From NCBI GenBank assembly GCA_036927565.1, contig JAYESD010000005.1, positions 96,884,301-96,948,300 on the forward strand: DNA of 64,000 nt. Reading direction: 5' to 3'. Made by a program: the position numbers and the translations under genes. Source of the DNA: Tuctoria greenei. Lineage: Eukaryota > Streptophyta > Magnoliopsida > Poales > Poaceae. Below the pieces are notes generated by a model that was not told the DNA's origin, did no database searches, and worked only from the letters and a program-made list of their open reading frames with translations. Positions 11,501 to 23,994 of the stretch are shown piece after piece (position 1 is the stretch's first letter; every line of letters starts with the position of its first letter).

Positions 11501-13087
11501 GACTTGCTTTGGTGTGTGTTGAGAGGCTTCAAATTCTATGTTGACTCCTTCCTCATTTGTCAACTTCACTTTCTTTGTGGCACATTGAATTTTTCCATTA
11601 TGCTTCCTTAATCAGTCTATACCAAGTACTATGTATAGTCCTTGTGAATCCAGAACAATAAGGTTGGCAAAGAAGTCTACCCCCTTATCCGAGACTTACT
11701 TTTGGACATACTATATTTGTCCTCATCTCCCCTCCAGGAGACTTAACCAACAAGGTATACTTCATATGAGATATGGGCAAACTATACTTGGCAACATACT
11801 TTGATGCAATGAATGAATGTGATGCTCCAGAATCAAATCACATAGTCACCGGGTTGGAGTTTGTGAGCAACATACCAATCACAACGTCATCCGCTTGTTG
11901 GGCTATATTCGTAGAGACATGGTTCACCTTGCCACGAACAAAGTTTTGCGGTCCACAGTTGCCTTGTGGCGCTCCTCCATTCAATCTTGGGTTCTGTCTT
12001 GGAGCATTGTTCCTTTAACCAAGGCCTGACTTAGGACATAGAGATGCAAAGTGTCCCACCTCACCACAAGTATAGCATGACCTTGCTGCACAAGAGTAGA
12101 TAGGGCGCGCTTGATGTTGAGTATTGGTAGAAAAATTGGCGTGTGGCGCATGAGGCATTGGAGGGGGAAGCACTTGCATAGCGGGGCGTTGCTGCATGGG
12201 CTGACCTGGGTGCAGTGAAATAGCAGCACAATATGCAGGAGCAGAGGGATTGTAATATAGCGCACTTGGTGGTGCGAAGCGGGGGTGAACATTGCTTCCT
12301 TGTCGCTGTCCTTGATATGGCGTTTTTCTCTTGTTATCTTGCTCCATCTCATGAACCTTGTCGTCAACCACAATAGCTTTGGCTGCGAGCTTCTAGAAGT
12401 TGACAGTCACAATTGAGCAATTGGACTTGAATCTCATTTTTAGGCCCCTCATGAACTAATATTGCTTGTGGTTGTCCCGGTTGACATCCCCTAGAGCGTA
12501 CCTTGAGAGTTGAGTGAATTTATTGAGATACTCACTCACACTTGACTTTCCCTACCTTAGGTTCTCAAATTATTGCCTCTTCAAGATCATAACTCCTTCA
12601 GGTGCAAAATAAGAACGGAATTTCTCCATAAATTCAGCCCAAGTGATCCTCTCCTGATTTTCATGGGCATTGCAATGCGAGTCCCACCAATCCGCAGCTG
12701 CCCCCACTAGCCGATGGGAAGCAAAAAGAACTTTCTCCCTGTCACTGCACTGGACAATAGCAAGCTTCTTCTCCACAGATTTTAGCCAGTCATCAGCTTC
12801 CATGGGATCATTGACTTGAGGAAAGGTAAGTGGCCTAGTCCTCATAGACTCTCCCAATCTATTATGATGCGGTGGGGGTGGTTGTGGTGGAGGCATATGG
12901 GGCTGATTTTTATTGTTGGCCTGCAGCTGTCCCAATGTTTGCATCACCGTCTGCATTAGTTGATTCTGCATTGCCAAAACTGCTGAAGGTTGACAGTCTC
13001 AGGTCCAGGTCCATTGTTGTTGTTTTGAGGTGCCCCATTATTCTCCTCATTCTTTTTGGCATCCATCTGGTTGCAGGTCCTCGGCAT
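8539..13087 (-). pseudogene. Element B copy 1 gag-pol (Ty3/Tekay chromovirus), decayed
   Basis: Read on the minus strand. Gag starts at 13087 (MPRTRNQMDAKK), shifts frame within about 100 bases and continues as a Retrotrans_gag-like domain (12977-12570, with AADWW). A CCHC zinc knuckle (CYTCGEVGHFASLC) lies at about 12030-12080, and the aspartic protease motif DSGAS is at 11822-11836 next to an in-frame stop. RT occupies about 11569-10650 with FVDDIM near 10890. RNase H is at 10600-10097, the integrase zinc finger at 9878-9666, the integrase core at about 9600-9070, and the C-terminal chromodomain-like part at 9117-8539. The order is that of Ty3 elements with integrase after RNase H. At least six stops or frameshifts break it, so it is non-coding. 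The last codon overlaps the LTR start, as in element A. Confidence 0.92.
8544..8562 (-). other. Polypurine tract of B copy 1
   Basis: On the minus strand the run AAGGCGGTAGGTT precedes the LTR start. A C interrupts the purines compared with element A. Confidence 0.7.
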
Positions 13088-13344
13088 CTAAAGAAAGAGC
13101 AAGAGATAGAAGGATTTAGAAAATGCCCCCAACTATATGCATCAAGGGAAATGAACAAAGCAACTACCTATACTAGCCTATATGGATGTGGCAAACGCTA
13201 AAACATCCCACAATCCTCTAGTAAGCATACAAACAACCATTACATAGCAATAATCACACCAAACAAACCACAACACTTCCTCAGTGTTCCTATGTGCTCT
13301 AAAGTGTCCATTCTATCTAGGCTGCAACCAACGGTCAACTTGTG

Positions 13345-13356
13345 TCTCTGATACCA
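13345..13356 (-). other. Primer binding site of B copy 1 (initiator tRNA-Met)
   Basis: Minus strand TGGTATCAGAGA, three bases from the LTR end. It matches the 3' end of plant initiator tRNA-Met, the usual primer of chromoviruses. Confidence 0.85.
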
Positions 13357-13359
13357 ATT

Positions 13360-16148
13360 TGTGACACCCGGTTCCAAAAATGAGCCAAGTGCGATGCATA
13401 TGTGTGTCCAGGATGTTCAACACACATACACGAGTGCATCACAAATGATTTATAGAAAATTACGACAACACAAGTTAATTAAATACTTTTATTACAATAT
13501 TCAAATAGCCCTCGGATTACAGCTCTAATGATCATTATTAACAAGTTTCTCATTGGAAATAATCTAAACAAAGCAAATAGGGTATCACGGCTCCAAGCAA
13601 CACCACAGGCATGTCGACGGTAGCACATAGCCTAGTACTCCGCATTATCCTTAGTGTACTCCCAAACATCACCTGAAACTGTTGGTGGGGAAATTGTAAG
13701 GGTGAGCACATATCGTACTTAGCAAGTGTGGGAAAATAATGACATGTATCTTAAACAAGGAATGAAAAAAAACAATAGCTAATTGTGGGAAAGTACATTT
13801 AAAACATGAAAACAACATCCTACATTGTCTATGTGAAGTAATCCCATCATATTCCCAATAATTACCAATTATGAGTCCAATACCATCAATTGCCATTATA
13901 TCACATCCATCAATAATCCAAAAGCCAAATTCTTACCATCAACATTAACTATATTAAATTATCATAGCTCAACCATAACCAATCCCAAACCATCCCAAAT
14001 CCCAAGATCCACTCTAATCATGTAGGTCATCGAGGTGCTCTTAACCCAGAGCACGACTATCATAATAGTTTTTAACACTCTCCAGAGGTTGTACCACTTT
14101 ACCCACAAGTTAGCGATTTCATCCCCTTTCGGTAAATAAAGAACCTCCATTATGCTCGTGACCCGTTGGTCACATTACACACTTCCAATGGTGTGTGGCC
14201 AAGAGATCACAAAATAGCCCTTACAAAGGGACTACTAGCATATTCAGACCCACTAAGGTTTCACCGGTGGTGATGCCTCCAACTGAGCACATCCAACCAA
14301 GGGCCCCCTCTTGTGTCGTTTGGATCCCAGGGATGTCCTGACACTATTGCTAACCAAATTGACTCCCATTCCCTGCTCCCCCAAATGATACGAACAATGA
14401 TGGCAATACACCTAATTAATTGGCTAAGATGCACCCATACTTGGCCTTGTGGTGCACTGTTTTCCTAGCATATTCTTGCATGAACCGGTCTTTAGATCCA
14501 ATGCAAGCAAAACCACTATATCATCCAACCCATTCTGCAAACCATGCTTGCTTACATCTTCCAAGTCCCATGTTACGAGTCAACCATATTCATCAATTCA
14601 GATCATCCATAAGTGCATTAATTCATAGTTAAGTCATATGGTTGTTTTCCCATCAAAGTTAATTAGAGCAAAGCAAAAAGATAAAATACCATTCTTGAAT
14701 CTCTAAAATACATTCCAAGCGACAAGGATGATCAAGCAAGACTAGTAAAAACCTACCATGGGTTTCCCATCAATTTGACAAAAGCATGTGTTTTTCAGAC
14801 AAAACATTTAAAAACAAGATCAAAATGATCAAGGACACTTGCCTTGCTCTTGATATTGATTAGGGTAGAAAGCTTCAAAGTTCTAGTGCTGGAGGTCCTC
14901 AACAGCACCCTCTAGCGCAACACCTTCCATTCCGCGCAACAAACATACAAAACAAACATTACAATTAATAAATGCTCATATATACTCAATATGCCACGAC
15001 ATGCATAATTAATGCAATTATGAGGTAATGCATGTTTTTAGGTTGATAACATTGATTACTAACTAGTTAGAACTATGTATTCCATGTTAGAACAAGCTCC
15101 AAGCCATTTCGGGATGTATTTAAGATGTTCCTGGAATTTTCACAACAGGAAGACCAGACTAGTCCGCAAAGGGACCGAAAAAGTCCGTTTCGGACCAGAC
15201 AGTTGATCGAACTAGTCCGCACTTGGGCTGAACAAGTCCTTTGGCTAGAGTTTTTGGAGAGTTTTCAATTAGAGCATAGTTTGAGTTGGATTACGGGACC
15301 AAGATTAACGTAGAAAGATGATATAAGGTAATTACCGTGAATTCAACAACTCAGGGGTCGAGAATTCGAGGAAACTCAAGATCTTGAGGATTAGATCCAA
15401 GGAAGATGGAGAATTGGTGGAGAATTGACAATGATGTCGACGAGTTGATGAAGATCGATCTTGCTGAATCCTTCTCCTTCCTCCTTCCGCTCTCCTGGCT
15501 GCGGTGAACTCCTCTTGACGGTGACTCTCATGAACTAGGGTTTGGGGTTTCTTGAATTGTGGCAAAGAGGTGGAGGGGTTGGTATTGGGGTGATTATATA
15601 GAGGTGGATAGATAGGGTTTGGGTGGAATTCTAATTTAAGGTGGTGGAGGCCATGTAGGCATCCCACATGGGATCCATAGGGATTCGGCATGACGTTCAT
15701 GGAACCAATTAAGGTAAATACCCAATAGCAAGTCGTGGAGAAAAAGACTAAATCCGAGTCGGGCACACCGGACAAGTCCGCTATGGGGTCAAACTAGTCC
15801 GTTGGAAGTTAGAAAGTTTAACAGATAAGTCCGGTATCAAGTCAAGCAAGTCCGCTCGCAGGCAAATCGATGTTCCAGAGAGTTTGAGCGGAGAAGTCCG
15901 GTGCTAGACCAGACAAGTCCGGGGTATGACTTAGGAAAACATCAGAAACGTTCTCGGACTAGTCCGTAGCATTAACAAAAAAAGTCCAAAAAGACAACAG
16001 AGAGCAAAGCCGTACTAGTCCGGGGTCCAAACCGGACAAGTCCACCCTACCCAGGGAAAACAATAGAGAGTTAGACGGACTAGTCCGGGGTCCAAATCCG
16101 GACAAGTCCGCACTACAATAGGTTTTTTTTTGCTTGCACGATTATAAT
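13360..16148 (-). repeat. 5' LTR of element B, copy 1, interrupted by element E
   Basis: Starts TGTGACACCCGG on the plus strand (the inner LTR end). It matches the left LTR throughout, including a palindrome-rich U3 at about 15150-16120. It stops at 16148, where the LTR of element E begins in the opposite orientation. The outer end of this LTR is beyond the window because E and everything nested in it intervene. Confidence 0.9.
15593..15600 (-). promoter_or_regulatory. TATA box in B copy 1 5' LTR
   Basis: TATATAAT on the minus strand, at the position equivalent to 7900-7907 in the other LTR but with the last base changed. Confidence 0.55.
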
Positions 16149-16509
16149 TGTAACACTGTAATTTTCAAGCATAATGCATTGCATACATCCTCATACATGT
16201 TTTACATAAAGCAACCTTAAATTGAAAAAGATAGAAATGAATTTAGGCTTAATCAGAAATTCCAGCCCCAAACCCGAACTAGTTTGGTATTCCCCTTCTA
16301 TTCAGAAAATTTAGTCTTCTTTATAGCCCAGACTTGCCCGACACATTGCAAGGAGTAGTACGATTGAGTTTCTGATGTTTTTCTGGACTTGTCCGATTTT
16401 GAGCGGACTAGTCCGATCGTGTCTAAAATTTCAGTCGGGATCAACAATTCTAGCCACCCCGAACTTGTCCGACCAGTAAACCGGACTAGTCTAAAATAGT
16501 CTTTGTTCC
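16149..16509 (+). repeat. Start of element E LTR, copy 1
   Basis: Begins TGTAACACTG and carries the family string ATGCATTGCATAC. It also has CGGACTAGTCCG-type palindromes. It is cut at 16509 by the insertion of D, whose target duplicate GTTCC is 16505-16509. In copy 1 the rest of E is missing. Confidence 0.88.
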
Positions 16510-17380
16510 TGTTGGTACACTGCGTACTGTATACCCCTTAGGACTACAAAAAGACCAAAGAGACTTCACCTGTCCAAGTTGAAGACCTACGAAGGCCCCA
16601 CTTGTCATACGGGACTGGGCATGCCTCCCATCTATGGTTAGCTCTGGTACTGCCACGTGTACACTGCAGTCGGAGCTATACCCCGCACATGGGATAGCTC
16701 CGGGCTAAACACTTGTACGGCACACCCGGGCCTAACCTCCGAGTGAGGGAAGCTCCAGTATCGACACGTGTCCATCTACATCGAACCTACCCGACCCAGA
16801 CGGATAGCTCCGAAGCTGCCACGTGTCCAAAACGCCGGACTTTCAACCTTGGCAATCAAGCTGGAGAACCCCCAGCGGCTCGGACCTTCAAGGGGTAATC
16901 AAAGACTTCAAGACCCGGTCAAGTGTCATTAATACCATCTTAATGACACACAATTGGAGGGCCCTTAATACCAGTAACGGCATTGTCTAGGCCTGTTACC
17001 ACTCTATTAAGGGTAATTAATCTCATTGATTGTGTATTAAACATTAGTAACTGCTGGGGCCACATGTCGGGCCAGGCTAACTGTGTAACGACCAGTCCTT
17101 GTACTATAAAAGGACTGGTTGATGAGAGACTCGGAGAGGCTCACACACTCTCTCTCAGGCTCTCAGACACACACACTCTCTGACTGAAAGCTCTTAGACG
17201 CTCAATACAATAGCTACACATCCCGTGGAGTAGGGTATTACGCTCAGGCGGCCCGAACCACATAAATCCTTGTGTCCATTCGCCATATTCTTTGGAATCT
17301 CTGTGCACCCAATACCGAACTACAACTCCTTGAGCTACCAACGGTAGTATCGAGAGAATTGCTGGAAAAACACTCCGACA
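16510..17380 (+). repeat. 5' LTR of element D, copy 1 (871 bp)
   Basis: Begins TGTTGGTACAC and ends CACTCCGACA. It matches the copy 2 LTR at 35911 and the 3' LTR at 59979. It is followed at once by a primer site. Confidence 0.92.
17105..17111 (+). promoter_or_regulatory. TATA box of D copy 1 LTR, inside an inverted repeat
   Basis: TATAAAA overlaps the loop of a perfect inverted repeat: ACCAGTCCTT (17091-17100) and AAGGACTGGT (17110-17119). Downstream is a CT-rich stretch typical of plant start regions. Confidence 0.75.
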
Positions 17381-17382
17381 GT

Positions 17383-17400
17383 TGGCGCACCAAGAAGGGG
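17383..17400 (+). other. Primer binding site of D copy 1
   Basis: TGGCGCACCAAGAAGGGG lies two bases after the LTR. The form TGGCGC... is usual for Tat-clade elements. An Arg-type tRNA is the likely primer, but I could not check the pairing. Confidence 0.65.
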
Positions 17401-17419
17401 CCTGCCCGAGATTTCAAGA

Positions 17420-20400
17420 ATGGTGAACTCAGCTGCTGGATCGTCCAACGGCAACCTCGCTGCACAACCTGTTGGAGGCAAGCCCTCCAACATGCAACTA
17501 CCAGCAGTTGGCGCGGCTCCAGCAGGAGTCATGCCTCCACTGCCACCATCTGCACCAGCAAATCAAGGTGGACAACGGGACGGGGCATCTACGTCGATCA
17601 CAGCGTTGGCAAATACCAACAATCCTGAACACGCGCTCCATGCAGCACGTGCACTCCTCCAACGCCCACCACCTCCAGGTGCATCCCAGGGGGCAATGGA
17701 GCAGTGGAGCGCTGATGTGGAACATTTGGTTGCAGCAGCAGCCGATCACATCAGCAACCAAGGTCCTCCCCCCTTGGGGCGGGCCCTATCGTAGCATTGG
17801 ACTTTGTCGGGCAGACTTGGTCCGCACGCTTCTCAGAATAGGAGGCGTGCTGCATCTCAACAAGCGATGTCGCTACTTGCTGGGGTGCGACGCACCCATA
17901 CAGTAACCAGGCTTTCAACTCATGACCTCCGGGTGGAGCTTGATCGCCGTTATCGTCAGCAGGATGGCCACATCCATATCCAGCGTGCTCGCAAAAGGCG
18001 AGAGGCTCGAGACAGTCCTGCTCCCGAGGGAGTAGGAGGAGGCTGTTCCGCCCTGGCCATGCATCTACGCATGGTCAGATGGCCACAAAAGTTCCAGCCT
18101 CACCTTCCGGAGAAATTTGACAGGACTGTCAATCCCACTGAGTTTCTCCAGATTTACTCCACTACAATCCTTGCAGCCGGAGGTAACGAGGCCGTAATGG
18201 CTAATTACTTCCCAGTGGCTTCAAATGGGACCACCAGGTCCTAGTTCATGAGCCTTCCTCCCAACTTTATCAATAGTTGGGCAGAACTGTGCCAACAGTT
18301 CACCGCCAATTTCGGGAGTTCATACACTCGACCAGACACTGAACTAGACCTTTTTACTGTAATGCAGAAGGGGGGAGAATCCTTGCGTTCCTTCATCCAA
18401 AGGTTCTCCCAGGTACAGAACACTATTCCTTCTATATCTAGCACGTCTGTTATTGTGGCATTTAGGCACAGCGTACGAGACAAGAAGATGCTGGAGAAGC
18501 TGGCGATCAAGGAGATCACCAGCATCACGGAGCTCTTCAGCTTGGCAGACATGTATGCTAAAGTTGTGGAGGGTCATGAAATGCACTCCAAACCACCTCC
18601 GGGGGATAACAAAAAATCCTTCAAGGGCGAAGCCACTACCCCTGGGAGTGGCAAAAAGAATAAAAGTCCAACGGCAAGACAAAGCCGTCGGCTGGCACAC
18701 CAACTGTTGCAGCTGCTGCAGCTCCAGGTGTCCGGGGGCCATGCCCTGAGAAACGACCTCAACCTTCATCTGAAGATGGCAGCAACTCCAAAATGTGGTG
18801 TCCTATTCATAAGTCGAACAACCACAATTTGGAAGACTGCCGAGTGGTCTAGAACCTTGTCGAGTGCTACAGCAAGCGCCGGGAAGAAGTTCCTTTACAA
18901 CAAAGGGAAGGAAAACAGAAAGTAGACAAAGCTCCAGCTGAAGAGGAGTTAGGCTTCCAGGACCCTAAAAAGGTCTTATAAGCCGTTTACACCTCCGTTG
19001 AGGACGACTCCGACATCTCAGACAATGAACGTCAGAAAACCATGAACACTATTTTTAGTGGTTCATGGGACATCACCTCCCGTCGTGTCCTCAAGACCAT
19101 GCGGCAGGACATGGCTTCGGTGGCTCCCACCGCCAGGGCGGAGCCGCACCGGAAGTGGATGGATACTGCCATCACTTTCGACGCGTCAGACTGCCCTAGG
19201 AATATGATCGGAGCTGGTCAACTCCCCTTGATGGTATCTCCGACCATCAACAACATACAACTCCACCACGTAATGGTGGACGGAGGTTCGGGGTTGAACC
19301 TCATAAGCTTCGAAGCTTTCGTCAAGCTTCATCTCTGACCTTCGAACCTTCACCCCTCCCGACCTTTCTCTGGAGTAGGTCCGGGGGCCATAACCCCACT
19401 TGGTGCCATACTCTCCCCGTGACCTTCGGGACTTGGGAGAACTATTGCACTGAGAAGTTGGTCTTTGATGTTACTCAGATAAACTTACCCTTCAACGCCA
19501 TTCCCAGTAGGCCAGCCTTATACAAGTTCATGGCTGCTACTCACTATAGTTACTTGGTGTTGAAAATGCAAACAACAGCTGGTGTTCTCCGGATCCGAGC
19601 AGACCGCACTGCTGGAGTGACTGCACTAGAAGAACTTCACGAGCTTGCTATAGCGCAGGAGGAATAGTCCAGGCAGCAGCAAGCTCCGAAACACCCGAGC
19701 ATTCATCATCGAGGCTCAACCTCTGAACCCCGTGTGCAACCGAGCAGCGACAACGACATTATCGTCAAAGTCGTCCAAATCGGTTCCAACGCTGCTCAGA
19801 CCACCCGTATATCAGGAGGTTTGAGTGATAAATAGGAACTCGCGCTCATCACTTTCCTCCGGGCTAATGTTGCCGTGTTTGCCTGGCAACCGTCACAAAT
19901 GCCTGGGATCCCTAGGGAAGTGATCGAGCATAATTTAAAGATCTATCCCGACGCTCGGCCTGTACACCAGAAGCCTCGGAAGCAATCGGTAGAGCAAAAA
20001 AACTTCATACGACAAGAAGTGAAGAAGTTGCTCGAAGCTGGATTCATCTGAGAAGTCTTCCACCCAAAATGGCTGGCAAACCCAGTCATTGTACCCAAGG
20101 CCGAAGGGAAGCTTCGGATGTGTATCGACTACACAACACTGAATAAGGCATGTCCAAAAGATCCATTCCCACTACCTAGAATAGATTAGATAGTGGATTC
20201 TGCCTCCAGGTGTGAATTACTATGTTTCCTAGACGCATATTCTGGGTACCATCAAATCAGAATGTCTAGGGAAGATGAAGAGCATACTTATTTCATCACA
20301 GTAAATGGATTGTATTGTTATACTGCCATGCCATTTGGTCTCAAGAATGTATCTTCAACATTTGTACGTGCTATGTACAAAACCTTTAGAGAGCTCATCA

Positions 20401-21001
20401 GAGACGTAGTGGAAGTGTATGTCAAAGACATCGTCGTCAAGATTAAGGACAAGGAGTCACTTCTTGACACCTTGCAAGCTGTCTTCAACAAGTTGCGACT
20501 CACTCGCACGAAGCTGAACCCGGAAAAATGTGTCTTCGGGGTTAGCTCCGGAAAGCTTCTTGGTTTCCTGGTGAACCACTGTGGCATAGAGGCAAATTCG
20601 GTGAAGATTAAAGCCATTGAAGATATGCGGCCACCAGCCCGCATCAAGGATGTCTAGAAGATGACTGGATGTCTGGCCGCCCTCAGCCGGTTCATCTCAA
20701 GACTGGCAAAATGGGCACTACCCTTCTTCAAGCTAATGAGGAAGTTCGGACCATTCCAGTGGTCTGAAGAAGCACAAAAGGCCTTCCAGGAGCTAAAGCA
20801 GTTCCTCACCACTCTACCAACTTTGGTAGCTCCGAACCCTGGTGAGCCTTTGTTGCTTTACATTTCGGCAACTAACGAAGTTGTCAGCATGGTCCTGGTT
20901 GCGGAGAGACCAGAACTGTTACAAGCTCAGGAATCTAGACCCCTCCGGGAGAGTCAGGAGGTCCCTGAAGGTGAGTCTGGGTCCCAGCCCCCAGACTCGA
21001 G
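17420..21001 (+). pseudogene. Element D copy 1 gag-protease-RT (Ty3/Tat-Retand type), truncated by element C
   Basis: Gag starts at 17420 (MVNSAAGSSNG). It contains the block FLQIYSTTILAAGG, the helix-rich gag core and a CX2H...HX4C motif (CPIHKSNNHNLEDC). The protease motif VDGGSGLNLIS is near 19275. RT covers about 20040-20650 (GYHQIRM, MPFGLKN) and a connection domain leads to 21001, where C is inserted. Lesions: TAG at 17792 and 18242, a one-base loss in an A run near 18661, stops near 20049 and 20187, and more between protease and RT. The catalytic YVDD box reads YVKD. RNase H and integrase are absent from this copy. Compared with copy 2, some stops are private to each copy. Confidence 0.9.
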
Positions 21002-21830
21002 TGAAAGCATCTAGGCCCCCATGAGGTATGGTTTCGGTGATTAATGACAACCATTGGATTTTACTAATGAATTTGTGGATGCAAGGTCTCCCATATCACT
21101 CATCACACTCAAATGAAATCTATATGAATTTAATCTACTGCTCATTGGATATAATTGGAGACCCCTAAACAATCACTCTATGAGATCAATCAATGTTTAC
21201 GAAGATTAGAAGTAAGCTCACATGTCAAAATTATTCAACTAAAATTGACATCACCCAATGCTTGATAATCATCAGAAGAATATTTCCAACTATTGCCTAA
21301 GAGGTCAATTGAGCAAATTCCAAATGAATCACATAGAACAACTTGAAGCAAACAAAATCATCTCATCGGATCAACCGATGATTCCAGAAAACAACACATC
21401 GGTCGAGTTGGTTCAGCAGAAGAAGAAGACCTCAGAACTAAGTACTCACCGGATCATCCGATGATGAAGGGCATGTTACATCAGTCCATCAATACAGTAA
21501 GCAATCTCTCTGGACCAAGTGTAACACCGGACCATCCGATGTACAACAATGAACACATCGGTCGATCACTCCAGTAAGAATCAATTCTGAACTAATTCTA
21601 GATGAAGTGCCACCGGATCATCCGATGAGAAGGCAAGGGTAACATCGGTCTAACAATGGTCATATCTGACACAGTGACATCAGCTAATTTGGATTTGACT
21701 GATGATAACTGAAGAGGGAGCATCGGATCATCCGGTGTTCGCAGAACAGTGATGTCAGCCTACTTTTCCAACGGCTATTTCGTGGAGGCTGGCTATTTAT
21801 ACCCCTTCAGCCAGTCTATTCGACATGTCT
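21002..21830 (+). repeat. 5' part of element C LTR, copy 1 (truncated)
   Basis: Begins TGAAAGCATCTAGG directly after TCGAG, exactly as at 40404. It matches the copia LTR for 829 bases and then stops just after the TATA region, at the duplication breakpoint. It carries the CAYCGG-N5-CCGRTG palindromes. Confidence 0.9.
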
Positions 21831-22265
21831 AATGCACTTAGTAATTGCCTAGCATTCTTAGCATCTGAAAATTTAACATTGACATTATGCAAGTTGCTGA
21901 GAATTTTGTTAAAGCGAGCAAAGAGGTTATCAATTGAATATGTCTTGTGTTACCTCCCTGATAGTGTTAGATCCTTCATGATAATCACATAGAGCCTTCC
22001 AAACATTGTACACAGATCTGAAGTGTGCAACACGATGGAAGTCGCTTTGAGTTAATCCTTGTATGATCAAGTTCCACGCCTTGTTGTTGTCGACATCTCT
22101 CATGTTCGTAGACGTGACTTGATCGTGTAGCAGCATGTCATAAAGCTTGTACACCTTTTCCCATATTGCAAAGCCTTGTGCCTGGATGAAAGCCTCCAAA
22201 CGTGCCTTTGAAACCTAAAAATCAATGCCATTGAACACACAAAGTTTTGCAGAGTATTTCTCCAT
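21831..22265 (-). pseudogene. Fragment G: copia-type gag N-terminus
   Basis: On the minus strand the frame starts at 22265 (MEKYSAKLCVFNG). It is broken by a stop after 16 codons, continues as an open stretch 22199-21930 (LEAFIQAQGFAIWEKV, VYNVWKAL), then shifts frame and runs on (LFARFNKILSNLHNV) to the breakpoint at 21831. This resembles the helical gag domain of Ty1/copia elements, which assembles the particle. Everything downstream (zinc knuckle, protease, integrase, RT) is missing. The adjacent primer site and LTR confirm orientation. The exact copia lineage is not resolvable. Confidence 0.75.
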
Positions 22266-22312
22266 GTTGATTAGTCAAAAACACGTGCAAATCACAAAGA
22301 TTAGAGCACTGT

Positions 22313-22325
22313 GGCTATGATACCA
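22313..22325 (-). other. Primer binding site of fragment G
   Basis: Minus strand TGGTATCATAGCC, two bases from the LTR end. It is a one-base variant of the initiator tRNA-Met site TGGTATCAGAGC. Confidence 0.75.
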
Positions 22326-22327
22326 AT

Positions 22328-23900
22328 TGTAGGATTGAAGAGAATGTGGAAAGCTACCGGAGGGGGCGATTGGTAGATTAAAACTTTTTCAGCGAAAGCA
22401 ATAAAAACCCCTTGGCAGGAAATCAATCTGTTAAGAAACCATGTGTGTAACTGATATAAATGTATTCAATCGTGACAAACGTAGTAGATATTATAGAGAA
22501 TCAAATAACGAACACACAACAACAAAAATCATGAAAAATCGTCAATAAAAACTGAAGTTATGATAGAAAGATCGAACAAAGGTCAATCTGTTCTACCCGA
22601 GTAAAAACAGATCTGTTACACTTCAAAGAAACTCGTGTAGATCAGAAACCACAAATCCAATGTACGTGAAATTTTTGGAGAAGATATATAATCAAGTTTT
22701 AAAGAGAAAATAAAAAGAATCACGTCAATTGGATCGGTAAAACTCGAGTTATAATAAAAACACCAATGCAACGTAGTGCTGTGCAAAAACTCAATGAGAA
22801 AAACTTGTCTGAAACAAGTCAGATGACCAAGGCACAAAAGCTCCTCTAAAATACAAAGTTTATTGATCAAAACACAAGAGAAACAGCCCAAAGTCGTCTC
22901 TTCACGAGCTCTGGACTCCCTGCTTATATAACAAGCCCTAAGGCCAACTCAATCCTAACTAGGACTCCGATCCTACTCAGTTTCAACCGAAACTTTCCAT
23001 AACTGCTCAAGACTTTTCTATATGCAGATAGAAGTAATCTTAAGACTTCCAAACACTTCAGGAACGTACCAAACATTCCTAAAATAACTCAACTTCATGC
23101 TCACCAGAAAATCTAACCAAAACAAACTCTAAACCTTCCATAAACGAACCATAACCACCTCAGCCGTTCTTGAGGTATAATCCAGCCGGTTGGACCTTTC
23201 CAACCAATTCTTTACGTCCACTTCTCTTCATCATGCCTTGGAACAATGTTGCCACGTCCATGCGCCCCTTGCACATGTACAAACACTTTCCAAAAACGTT
23301 CACAATACCTTTATATGCATTGCTCTTGACCCAAACGTGTTGTGCGAACTCCTGATCAACTCAACCAAAATTCTTCCCGAACTTGGTTGTTGAACCTAAT
23401 CTTCTCCCTAAGACTAGTTCAATGGATCCTATCACCAGCCATGTCTTGACCTCAAGCAACACCTGCACATGAATAAACAACCAATCTTTGCGAGCCCAAG
23501 TCCTCGACTTGACTCTCGTTAGTCCGAAAACACAACACCTTATGTGAGCACCTCACATAAGCATGTTGCAAACCATAGCAAAATGATATCAGCCTAACCA
23601 CCAAAACACACCAAAAACTTAGTAAGGGAATACTAAGCAAACTTTCCATAACTTTCCATAAGCCAAAAAGCAAGTTCGAAACATTACTAGTTAAAACAGA
23701 GCAAAACAGAGCATTCAAACTCAATATAAAAACTCTGCGTAGTAACTATTACTCTTGATATAAATTGAGAAAGTTGGGTCAGTGTGTATCGTGGTGTATC
23801 GGTGTAAGCTTCAAAACTTTGAACGTAAATCTTAACTTTTATCTAATTGCCAATGTATTCAGCACACATAGGTCTCACAAAAAGGATTCACCATTGACAT
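22328..23900 (-). repeat. LTR of fragment G (outer end unresolved)
   Basis: The inner end is clear: plus strand TGTAGGATTGAAG abuts the primer site. Minus-strand TATA at 22923-22930 implies an R/U5 of about 600 bases. I could not find the outer terminus; no second LTR is present to align with. The stretch from about 23450 to 23900 may be U3 or part of another element. No gene is visible here. Confidence 0.5.
22923..22930 (-). promoter_or_regulatory. Possible TATA box of fragment G LTR
   Basis: TATATAAG on the minus strand, within an otherwise GC-moderate stretch. Confidence 0.45.
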
Positions 23901-23925
23901 ACTCATTAGTATCTAACCTTGGCTT

Positions 23926-23927
<2 letters not shown>

Positions 23928-23986
<59 letters not shown>
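23928..23986. repeat. (TA)n microsatellite, 59 bp
   Basis: Uninterrupted alternating TA run. Short open frames encoding Ile-Tyr repeats across it are artefacts. Confidence 0.98.
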
Positions 23987-23988
<2 letters not shown>

Positions 23989-23994
23989 CAACAT

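Larger units (their letters stand above)
5740..21830. repeat. Copy 1 of a 16.1-kb duplicated retrotransposon nest
   Basis: Colinear with 25141-41232 at a spacing of 19,399-19,402 bases along its whole length, with roughly one mismatch per hundred bases on sampled lines. It contains truncated B, the start of the E LTR, the 5' part of D and the first 829 bases of the C LTR. Both ends are internal to elements: the left end lacks the first 77 bases of the B LTR, and the right end cuts the C LTR. The duplication therefore postdates insertion of E, D and C. Confidence 0.93.

Noticed and set aside
13345..13356. tRNA genes at the TGGTATCAGAG matches
   Set aside because: Only 11-13 bases match and they sit next to LTR ends; they are primer sites, not tRNA genes.
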